From positions 1 to 24,699 of IMG/VR virus record IMGVR_UViG_3300017713_000080: 24,699 nt of DNA; one strand, written 5' to 3'. Positions within the stretch are counted from its first letter, which is position 1. Each line of letters starts with the position of its first letter. Under the pieces are notes generated by a model, which saw nothing but the letters and a program-made list of their open reading frames with translations, was not told the origin of the DNA and made no database searches. Below, piece after piece: positions 15,232 through 22,700 of this stretch. The DNA comes from a virus. The translations under genes and the position numbers were made by a program.

Positions 15232-15757
15232 AAGCGGTATATTCTTTATAATCCATTACATTTAAATTTTTGATTTCATCAAAGATTTTAATTTTGTTAA
15301 CATTGGGTTTTCTCACATAATAAAACTTTGTTGTTGGGTTGTTTTCAGCAACTTTTATGAACAACTCTCTTTCTTTAAGATTTTCAATATCGTATCCAAA
15401 ACAATAAACAGCAGGATATTCACACCAACAGGCAAGTAATAACGATAACAACTGTGCTGAGCATTTATCTATGTCTATATCTATTGTTGCATTGTCTGAA
15501 AAACTAGGTACATATTCAATATTATCAAAAAACATATACTTCTTGTACAATGCTGTGCTGGTAACTAATGGTGTATTCCTTAAATTAGGGGAATTCAGCA
15601 TATTTTGGAGTTCTAATTCATTATTTGTTACGGCGTATCTGCTACCTGTAGATTTGTTGGTCAGACCAGATACTATTAACTCGCCAGTCTTAAGGCAGTT
15701 TCTAGTGTCAAATTCGACTGTTAAATTTCCTGTAATAGATATATGCGTATATTTCAT
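15212..15757 (-). CDS. Divergent LGNG/sialyltransferase-fold-like protein (181 aa)
   Basis: First gene of a two-gene minus-strand operon. The protein resembles the 1025 gene product in order of elements: TPLVTSTALYKKYM near 62-75 matches VVWSNYNAMYEKHS there, DKCSAQLLSLLLACWCEYPA near 96-115 with VYCFGYDIENL matches SSGPTALKYAAD...TIYILGFDYQG, and NPTTKFYYVRKPNVNKI matches YPNIEFVRVTPKG. The N-terminus (MKYTHISITGNLTVEFDTRN) has no LGNGxS loop, so nucleotide binding of the usual kind may be lost. I recall close relatives in cyanophages without known function. It has a CTTAAATA late element 10 nt before the ATG and no Shine-Dalgarno sequence. The relation to the 1025 gene is inferred by eye from short matches. 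Confidence 0.65.
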   Translation of the reverse strand: MKYTHISITGNLTVEFDTRNCLKTGELIVSGLTNKSTGSRYAVTNNELELQNMLNSPNLRNTPLVTSTALYKKYMFFDNIEYVPSFSDNATIDIDIDKCSAQLLSLLLACWCEYPAVYCFGYDIENLKERELFIKVAENNPTTKFYYVRKPNVNKIKIFDEIKNLNVMDYKEYTAYAKQKR

Positions 15758-15767
15758 GTCTTAATGG

Positions 15768-15775
15768 TATTTAAG
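15768..15775 (-). promoter_or_regulatory. Late promoter CTTAAATA, minus strand (short-gap class)
   Basis: Reads CTTAAATA on the minus strand and ends 10 nt before the ATG at 15757. It is divergent from the + strand element at 15797-15804, 21 nt away. Confidence 0.65.
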
Positions 15776-15796
15776 CATACAAAATTGGGTGGATAC

Positions 15797-15804
15797 AATA
15801 AATA
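15797..15804 (+). promoter_or_regulatory. Late promoter AATAAATA (long-leader class)
   Basis: AATAAATA lies 50 nt before the ATG at 15855. The expected start site near 15810 places two adjacent perfect palindromes at the very 5' end of the transcript. Confidence 0.55.
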
Positions 15805-15810
15805 TGTTAC

Positions 15811-15838
15811 ATATTATATAATATAACTTTCGAAAGTT
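15811..15838 (+). promoter_or_regulatory. Two adjacent 14-nt palindromes in the 5' leader
   Basis: ATATTATATAATAT (15811-15824) is followed without gap by AACTTTCGAAAGTT (15825-15838); both are perfect palindromes. The second can form a 5-bp hairpin with a TCGA loop just before the AAGGAG ribosome site (15840-15845). As mRNA the pair would cap the 5' end; as DNA it could bind a dimeric protein. Confidence 0.5.
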
Positions 15839-15854
15839 TAAGGAGAAACATACA

Positions 15855-18386
15855 ATGGCAATAGGAAGAATATCAGGACAGATGTTAAAAGCCAATCTTG
15901 AGAGATCAGGAACGGATTTAGCATTTGAAACGAATCTTTTAGCATTGGACGTGACTAACTCGAGAGTAGGTGTTGGAACAGCAAGTCCGGCCACTACATT
16001 TCACGTTTCTGCAACAGATTCTATAAGAGTACCATCAGGTACAACAGCACAAAGACCAGGCTCACCAGCAAACGGTGATATCAGATACAACTCAACAATT
16101 AGTAAAATTGAAGGATACTCAAACTCAGGTTGGGCATCTATGGTTGGATCAGGTATTCAAAACATAGTTGAAGATACAACTCCTCAATTAGGTGGCGCTT
16201 TGGACGTTAACGGCAACGCATTAGTTTCAACATCAGATGGTAACATAGCACTTACACCAAACGGTACAGGTGAAGTTGACATTTCAAAAGTTGACATTGA
16301 TAGCGGAGCAATCGACGGAACAGCAATTGGAGCCAACAGTGCTTCAACTGGTGCGTTCACAACTTTGGCATCATCAGGTAATACTACACTAGGTGACGCA
16401 AGTGGTGACACAGTTACTTTTAATGCGGCAGGCATTACACTAGCAAATGCAACTACTGTAACAGGTACGTTTGCAGACCTTGGTACTGTAACAACAGCGG
16501 ACATTAACGGTGGTTCAATCGACGGTGCAGTAATTGGTGCGGCTTCGGCGGCGGCAGGTACTTTCACAAACTTAACAGCAAGTGGTACAACTATCTCAAT
16601 CACAGATTCAAATGGATCTGGTGTTATTGATGGTGTTAACATTGGTGCCAACAGTGCAGGTACAGGAGCATTTACATCTGTAACTACTTCAGGTACATTG
16701 ACAGTTGGTGGTAACTTAACAGTTAACGGTACTACAACAACAATCGATTCAGCAACATTAACAGTTGAAGATCCGATGATTCAATTAGCGAAGAATAACT
16801 CAGGTGGAGCGGCGAATGCCTTTGACCAAGGTTTGTTCTTTAACAGAGGATCATTAGACAACGTTTCATTCCTTTGGGATGAATCAGCAGACGAGTTTGT
16901 TGCGGCAGTAACAGCATCAGAGGATGGAACAACTGCAGGTAACGTAACTCTAGACAGTTACGCTGGATTAAGAGTTGGTGTTCTAAAAGGATCAGAACTA
17001 CAAACTGGTACAATTAAAGCGGCAGACGGAACAGCAAGTTCAACAATAGCAAACTCAACAGGTGTACACACAATCGCTAGTTCAGTATTAACAACTACTG
17101 ACATTAACGGTGGTACAATTGATGGAGCAACTATTGGTGGTGCTACTCCGGGTGCAATCACAGGTACAACAATTACTTCAACAGGTAACGTTGTTTTTGG
17201 TGACGCAACAGGTGACTCTGTAACAATTACAGGTAACTCAATTGTTTTATCAAACACACCAACAGTAACAGGAACTTTTGCAGATCTTGGTACAGTTACA
17301 ACAGTTGACATTAACGGTGGTACTATTGATGGAACATCAATTGGTGGATCATCTGCTTCAACAGGTGCATTTACAACAGTTGACGCTTCACAAGGTATTG
17401 ACATTCCGGCTGACTCTCAATCATTGAGAATTGGTGCAGGTAATGACTTTACAGTACAGCACGATGGTTCAAACACAGCGATTGCAAACGCAACTGGTAA
17501 CTTAACAATTACTACTGCGGCAAGTTCAAGTGTTATCTTTAACGAAGCATCAGCAGACGTAGACTTCAGAGTAGAATCAAATGGTAATACTCATGGTTTA
17601 TTTGTAGATGCTGGCAATGACAGAGTAGGTGTTATGACATCTTCTCCAGGTTATGCTTTAGATGTATCAGGTTCAACTGATGCACTTAAATTACCGCAAG
17701 GTAACACAGCACAAAGACCTTCTGCAACAGCAGGTATCATCAGATACAACTCTCAAACTTCTAAGTACGAGGCTTGTAATGATGGATCTACTTACGTTGA
17801 ATTAGCGATAGCAGGTGATGTACCTTCTATTTCTAAAGTGAGTGCAACTGGAGATGGATCATCTACAGTATTTGGTTCATTCTTTGGATCAGCACCAGAA
17901 ACAGTAAACAACGTTTTAGTGTTTATTGACAACGTTATGCAGGAACCGACTGAGAACTACACAGTATCAGGAACAACAGTTACATTTACTTCTGCTCCAC
18001 ACAGTGGTGCAAGAATATTTGCTTTAACTGGTTTTGATAATACTGCGTTAGCGACAAGCGGTGTAGCAAGAACACAAACATCATCAGTATCATTTGAATC
18101 ATCAGCGACTACAATCGCTTCTTTCAACGCAACTTCTTACAGAGCGATGGAATGTATGATTACAATTACTGATTCAGCAAACACTGAATACTCAACACAG
18201 AAAGCACTTGTTATCCATAACGGAACAACTGCATTTGGTTCAGTATACTCAGTTGTTAACACTGGATCTACTGATTTAGCAACTATTAGTTTCAACCATG
18301 ATGGTTCAAACACTGTTGAAGTTAAAGCAGTAAGTACAGGTGGCGCACAAACGGCACTAGTACAATACTCTTTACAAGCAGTATAA
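15855..18386 (+). CDS. Large repeat-rich tail-fibre protein (843 aa)
   Basis: Fibre-type protein made of recognisable modules. Residues 1-50 are the shared anchor (MAIGRISGQMLKANLERSGT, then DLAFETNLLALDV). A GTTAQRP module follows near 62-95 and IVEDTTPQLGGALDVNGN at 104. Five copies of the (N)GG(T/S)IDGxxIGxxSAxxGAFTTL repeat sit near 147, 216, 255, 416 and 485. The GNLTVNGTTTTIDSATLTVE module with FFNRGS and FLWDESADEFV lies near 287-355. SLRIGAGNDFTVQHDGSNTA is near 517, a second AQRP module near 616, the VFIDNVMQEPTENYT module near 690, and a 100-residue C-terminal module (ATTIASFNATSYRA to the end) that recurs three times in the 19755 protein. Beta-helical fibre folding is expected. It has its own promoter, AAGGAG site and terminator. 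Confidence 0.88.
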   Translation: MAIGRISGQMLKANLERSGTDLAFETNLLALDVTNSRVGVGTASPATTFHVSATDSIRVPSGTTAQRPGSPANGDIRYNSTISKIEGYSNSGWASMVGSGIQNIVEDTTPQLGGALDVNGNALVSTSDGNIALTPNGTGEVDISKVDIDSGAIDGTAIGANSASTGAFTTLASSGNTTLGDASGDTVTFNAAGITLANATTVTGTFADLGTVTTADINGGSIDGAVIGAASAAAGTFTNLTASGTTISITDSNGSGVIDGVNIGANSAGTGAFTSVTTSGTLTVGGNLTVNGTTTTIDSATLTVEDPMIQLAKNNSGGAANAFDQGLFFNRGSLDNVSFLWDESADEFVAAVTASEDGTTAGNVTLDSYAGLRVGVLKGSELQTGTIKAADGTASSTIANSTGVHTIASSVLTTTDINGGTIDGATIGGATPGAITGTTITSTGNVVFGDATGDSVTITGNSIVLSNTPTVTGTFADLGTVTTVDINGGTIDGTSIGGSSASTGAFTTVDASQGIDIPADSQSLRIGAGNDFTVQHDGSNTAIANATGNLTITTAASSSVIFNEASADVDFRVESNGNTHGLFVDAGNDRVGVMTSSPGYALDVSGSTDALKLPQGNTAQRPSATAGIIRYNSQTSKYEACNDGSTYVELAIAGDVPSISKVSATGDGSSTVFGSFFGSAPETVNNVLVFIDNVMQEPTENYTVSGTTVTFTSAPHSGARIFALTGFDNTALATSGVARTQTSSVSFESSATTIASFNATSYRAMECMITITDSANTEYSTQKALVIHNGTTAFGSVYSVVNTGSTDLATISFNHDGSNTVEVKAVSTGGAQTALVQYSLQAV
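16293..17382 (+). repeat. Five coding repeats of the DINGGTIDG type
   Basis: Units of about 25 codons (DIDSGAIDGTAIG, DINGGSIDGAVIG, SGVIDGVNIG, DINGGTIDGATIG, DINGGTIDGTSIG) start near 16293, 16500, 16617, 17100 and 17307. The second and fifth are also preceded by the same TVTGTFADLGTVTT stretch with mostly synonymous differences, so a longer segment of roughly 90 nt was duplicated. This repeat is common in phage fibre proteins and probably forms beta-helix turns. Confidence 0.85.
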
Positions 18387-18405
18387 TAGAATAACAGATT
18401 ACACT

Positions 18406-18435
18406 AAAGGGCGGCTTTATGTCGCCCTTTTTTTA
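18406..18435 (+). terminator. Intrinsic terminator after the 843-aa fibre gene
   Basis: AAAGGGCGGC (18406-18415) pairs with GTCGCCCTTT (18421-18430) around TTTAT, followed by a T-run, then TACGACTT as after the 5801 terminator. Confidence 0.93.
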
Positions 18436-18475
18436 CGACTTTTTAATAGTACAACACAAAAAACTCCAAAATAAT

Positions 18476-18483
18476 GGTAAATA
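18476..18483 (+). promoter_or_regulatory. Late promoter GGTAAATA (long-leader class)
   Basis: GGTAAATA keeps the TAAATA core and lies 105 nt before the ATG at 18589. It is the weakest match of the set but the only one in this gap. Confidence 0.45.
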
Positions 18484-18507
18484 TGTTTGTTGAGCAATTT
18501 GCTTAAC

Positions 18508-18565
18508 AGTTTAACAATAATGATTTTGTTAAACTTAATTTAACCGATTAAATTTAAATTTAATC
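18508..18565 (+). promoter_or_regulatory. Structured leader: 10-bp hairpin plus 20-nt palindrome
   Basis: AGTTTAACAA (18508-18517) pairs perfectly with TTGTTAAACT (18526-18535) around TAATGATT. A perfect 20-nt palindrome, GATTAAATTTAAATTTAATC, follows at 18546-18565. Both lie between the promoter and the GGGAG site (18574-18578). There is no T-run suited to termination after either. The 202-nt gap around it otherwise contains only the terminator and promoter listed. Confidence 0.55.
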
Positions 18566-18588
18566 AATCATGTGGGAGACATGGAACC

Positions 18589-19602
18589 ATGACAGCAAGA
18601 AACTTTAGAGTACACAATGGTCTTGATTGCGGTGACGTATCTATAAATGCATCTTCAGGTGCATTAACAGGTGTGGCATCATTGACGCTAGATAATACAT
18701 CGGCGCCAGGCGCAGACGGAGTATTGGCTAACAAAAAGTATGTTGATGATCAGTTAACTGCTAAAACTAGCATTGTATCTGGATCAAACAACGTAACAGT
18801 TGGTGGTTCATCAGTATCATTAGATATCGGTGGAACAGACCAACTTATCGCAACTGCAGGACTAGTAAGAATTACTGGTAACTTAACAGTTGACGGTACA
18901 AGAACAGAACTAAACACTGCAACTTTATCAGTTGAAGACAACATGATAGAAGTTAACAGAAACGTATCAGCGGCTTCTGGTATGCCAAACTTCTCTGGTT
19001 TAAAAGCCAACAGAGGTGCAACATCATCAGCAACTGAAGAAGATCTTTTCTGGGTTTGGGATGAAACATTCGCAGACGACGGAACAACTGTTTACGGAAA
19101 TGCAAGTGGTGCCTGGACAGCATACAGATCTGATGACGACTTATCTAACAAAGATTTAGTTGACATTAGAGCAAATGTTGTACACGCAAGAGCAACGTCG
19201 GCGGCTTACGCGGACGTGGCGGAGCGTTTCGAAGCAGACGCTCCTATGTCAGAAGGCGCAGTAGTAACACTAGGTGGATCAGCAGAAATTACTGAATCAC
19301 TAGGTGATATGAACAACGAAGTATTTGGTGTTGTTTCTACTCAACCAGCATTTATGATGAATGCAGAAGCAGGTAACAGCGAATCTCATCCTTTTATAGC
19401 AATGACAGGTAGAACTCCAGTGAGAGTTACAGGTACAGTTGCAAAAGGTGACAGATTAGTAAGTTCATCTGTTAAAGGTACTGCAAGAGCAGTAACTTCA
19501 GAAGAAGATATCACTCCATTCCACGTTATCGGTAGAGCACTTGAGGCTAAAACTGATGCAGGAATTGGTTTAGTTAACGCAGTAGTTAGAACAAACAACT
19601 AA
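18589..19602 (+). CDS. Fibre-like virion protein with Peptidase_G2-like C-terminal domain (337 aa)
   Basis: The N-terminal MTARNFRVHNGLDCGDVSIN starts a fibre-type region that includes the LANKKYVDDQL motif (46-56), then the GNLTVDGTRTELNTATLSVE module with MIEVNRNVS (97-126) and LFWVWDE. From about residue 207 there is a distinct globular domain: AYADVAERFEADAPMSEGAV, EVFGVVSTQPAFMMN, IAMTGRTPVRVTGTVAKGD and VIGRALEAKTD. This domain type ends many cyanophage fibre-like proteins, and its YAD.AE...EG.VVTL...GVVS..P pattern resembles the Peptidase_G2 intramolecular chaperone of Bacillus phage appendages. Self-cleavage is possible but the catalytic residues cannot be assigned by eye. The ATG at 18589 is set by GGGAG 10 nt upstream. 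It has its own promoter and terminator. Confidence 0.85.
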   Translation: MTARNFRVHNGLDCGDVSINASSGALTGVASLTLDNTSAPGADGVLANKKYVDDQLTAKTSIVSGSNNVTVGGSSVSLDIGGTDQLIATAGLVRITGNLTVDGTRTELNTATLSVEDNMIEVNRNVSAASGMPNFSGLKANRGATSSATEEDLFWVWDETFADDGTTVYGNASGAWTAYRSDDDLSNKDLVDIRANVVHARATSAAYADVAERFEADAPMSEGAVVTLGGSAEITESLGDMNNEVFGVVSTQPAFMMNAEAGNSESHPFIAMTGRTPVRVTGTVAKGDRLVSSSVKGTARAVTSEEDITPFHVIGRALEAKTDAGIGLVNAVVRTNN

Positions 19603-19626
19603 TTTTAAGCATTAAACTAATATTAT

Positions 19627-19656
19627 AAAGGGCGGGTTTTTACTCGCCCTTTTTTT
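19627..19656 (+). terminator. Intrinsic terminator after the Peptidase_G2-like protein gene
   Basis: AAAGGGCGGG (19627-19636) pairs with CTCGCCCTTT (19643-19652), 10 bp with one G-T, loop TTTTTA, then the T-run. Eight bases later a TATAAATA begins. Confidence 0.93.
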
Positions 19657-19663
19657 ACGGCGG

Positions 19664-19671
19664 TATAAATA
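19664..19671 (+). promoter_or_regulatory. Late promoter TATAAATA (long-leader class)
   Basis: Exact T4 late consensus, 83 nt before the ATG at 19755. The leader holds an orphan AAAGGAGG (19698-19705), a small stem (TAGTG...CACTA, 19713-19730) and the working ribosome site AAGGAG (about 19743-19748). Confidence 0.85.
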
Positions 19672-19754
19672 CTGTTACTGCTGTCAGCCGGCAATGTAAA
19701 GGAGGCTGTGTGTAGTGTAATACTGCACTAACATAATTATAGAAGGAGCCAAGT

Positions 19755-22700
19755 ATGGCCATTGGTCGTATATCTGGGTCGGTCCTAAAGTCTAACATGA
19801 CTAGGAATGGAGTCGACCTTGCGTTTGAAACAAACCTATTATATCTTGATGTAACTAACTCACGGGTAGGTATTGGCACTTCGGAACCAGCAACAACATT
19901 TCACGTAAACGGAACAATTAGAGGATCAGGCATTAACGTCAATAATGCTTACACTCTTCCTACATCTGATGGATCAGCAGGACAACAACTAACAACAGAT
20001 GGTTCTGGAACTGTTACTTGGGCCGATGTAGATGGTTCATCAAACATATCATTTTCAGGTACAACAATGGCATCAGATGGAGCACTCACTCTTGATGCAA
20101 CAACAGACATAACACTAGACGCCGGTGGTGCAGATATATTATTAAAAGATGACGGCACAGCATTTGGTGGTTTCTCAAACTCAGGCACAGACCTTGTAAT
20201 CAAGGCAGGCACAACACCAACCACAGTTTTAACATTATCGAGCAACGGCTCTGCACAGTTTGAAAATATCAGTATTGCAGACAACACAATAACAACCACA
20301 GCATCAAACTCAGACTTACAACTGAACACAGCAGGTTCTGGTGTTGTTACATTAAACGGATTGGATGCAATATACGGAAAAATTGAAGGAACAAATTTTA
20401 CAGGATCATTGCTACTGGGTCATGGAACCACAGGCACATTAGATGCGGCTACCAATAATACTGGAGTTGGAATTGGTGCCTTAGATGCATTGACTTCAGG
20501 AGATAACAACACAGCAGTTGGAACAGATGCCGGTACCGCAGTTTCTACTGGAACAAGAAATACAATGATTGGTGCTGGTGCTGGAGATTCAGTTAATTCT
20601 GCAGTTAATAACACACTGATAGGAAGTTTGGCCGGTGCCGCAATAGCAAATGCTGGTCATTATAATACACTTATTGGAAAAAGTGCTGGCCAAAGCCTTA
20701 CTACTGGTGACGGTAATGTAATTATTGGAGTTGTCGAGGCAGATAGTAATACAGGAAATAGACAATTAAAAATTGCTGGTCACGATGGCACAAACACAAC
20801 AACTTGGATAAAAGGAACAAGCGGCGGCGCAATAACATTTAACAATGCATTTACTTTTCCTTCAGGAGACGGAAGTGCAAATCAAGTTTTACAAACAGAC
20901 GGGTCTGGAAACGTAAGTTGGGGGAACGTATCTGTAGACAGTTTGGCAACAGGTGCCATAACATATGACGACAACAAAATTACAGGACAAAGATCAAACG
21001 AAAATATAGAAATCGCGGCCAACGGAACAGGTGTTATTGAAACATCATCAAGCATCATTCCAAAAACTGACAACTCTATTGACTTAGGATCTTCATCTAA
21101 AAGATTTAGAGAAGGTTACTTTGCCGCAGGTACAGTACACATTGGTGATCAAACAATTAAATCAACTGCAACAGGATTTGTATTTTCAGGATCAGTATCA
21201 ACTAAAGGTGCTTCATTAACAAAAAATGATGATAGCACTTCAAGTGTTATTAAGAAAACAGGTATTGCTGACTCTGAGTCAACTGTTGAATCGTATGCCA
21301 CAAGTGTTAATGATTCTGTGTTGTATTACATAGTAGCACGAGACGAAGTCAATGACATGGTAACTGCACAAAAGGTTACAACAGTTCATAACAACTCGAC
21401 TGGTTTTGCATCAACAACACACGTTACAAAAACAGGATCATCGACAGATATGACATTTGATGGTTCTATATCTGGTGGTGCTATGAGATTGAGAGCAACA
21501 GGTGGATCGTTTTCAAATAGTATTTCAGCATACAAAATAGCACTTGGTGATAATCATTCGTCGGGTACTAGTGGAAATACTGCAATCATTATTAATGCAG
21601 ATGTTGACAGTGCAACAGAAAATTTAGACACATGGGCACACGCATCTTATCGAGGTGCAAAATACTTTATATCAGTAAACGACGAAGCAGATGATGAATT
21701 AGAAACATTAGAAGCAATGGTTACACACAACGGTTCTGGTGCATTTATTACTGTATACAACAATGTACGTACAGGATCTACCGGTTTAATCACACTTACA
21801 GCGGATATAAGCGGGGCCAATGTAAGATTGCGTGGTACAGGTAGCAGAGCAAATCTAAACGTAAAAATGCACAGAATATTGCTGGCGGATGACGAAAATG
21901 CTTTTACTGGAAATCAAATGGCAATCATTCCTGCCACTACAATATCGTCTAGTGCAACTGCAATTGATACATTCAACGTAAACGATATACACGGAGCATT
22001 CTACTATGTAACGTCAACAATAGCAAATGGCGATTCTTGCATGGCAGAAGTTGTAGTAGCAACCGATGGAACAGATGCATATGCAACAACAGGTCCAATT
22101 ATCTCGTCTGAAGGTACAGATCAATTATCATTTGCGGCAACAATATCGGGAGATGTTGTAACAATTAGTGCGGCATCATCAAGTGGTGCTTCAACCACTG
22201 TTAATGCTTACAGAATAAATTTAAAAAGAGATGCTGAAACAAATGTTACGAACACAGTTTCTTTAAATGGTACTCAAACAATATCAGGAGCAAAAACATT
22301 CTCAGCACCTATTGTTCTCAACACCACAACAACAGATGATTCATTAACAATAACAACAACGGAAGCATCAAACAGTGCGGCACCTGTTATATCATTAAAA
22401 AGAAACAGTTCTAGTCCAGCAGATGCAGATTACCTAGGACAGATAAAATTTAAAGGTGAGAACGATGCTGACCAAGAAGTAAACTATGCAAAAATTTCAG
22501 GTAAAATTTTAGATGCAAGTGACGGGTCTGAGGACGGAATATTAGAATTTGCATTTGCAAAAGGTGGATCACAAAACATATCAGGAAGATTTAGATCAGA
22601 TTCATTGCAATTATTAAACGAAACAAGTTTTAGAGTAGCAGGGGGTCATGCAGAATTTGGTGTATTGGCAAGTGATCCTGGAGGATCGGCCGGTTATGCA

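Noticed and set aside
16184-17404. Long minus-strand open frames opposite the 843-aa fibre (16184-16651 and 16958-17404)
   Set aside because: The codon bias and repeats of the fibre gene keep the opposite strand open. The Val/Pro/Ser-rich translations have no motif and no start signals.
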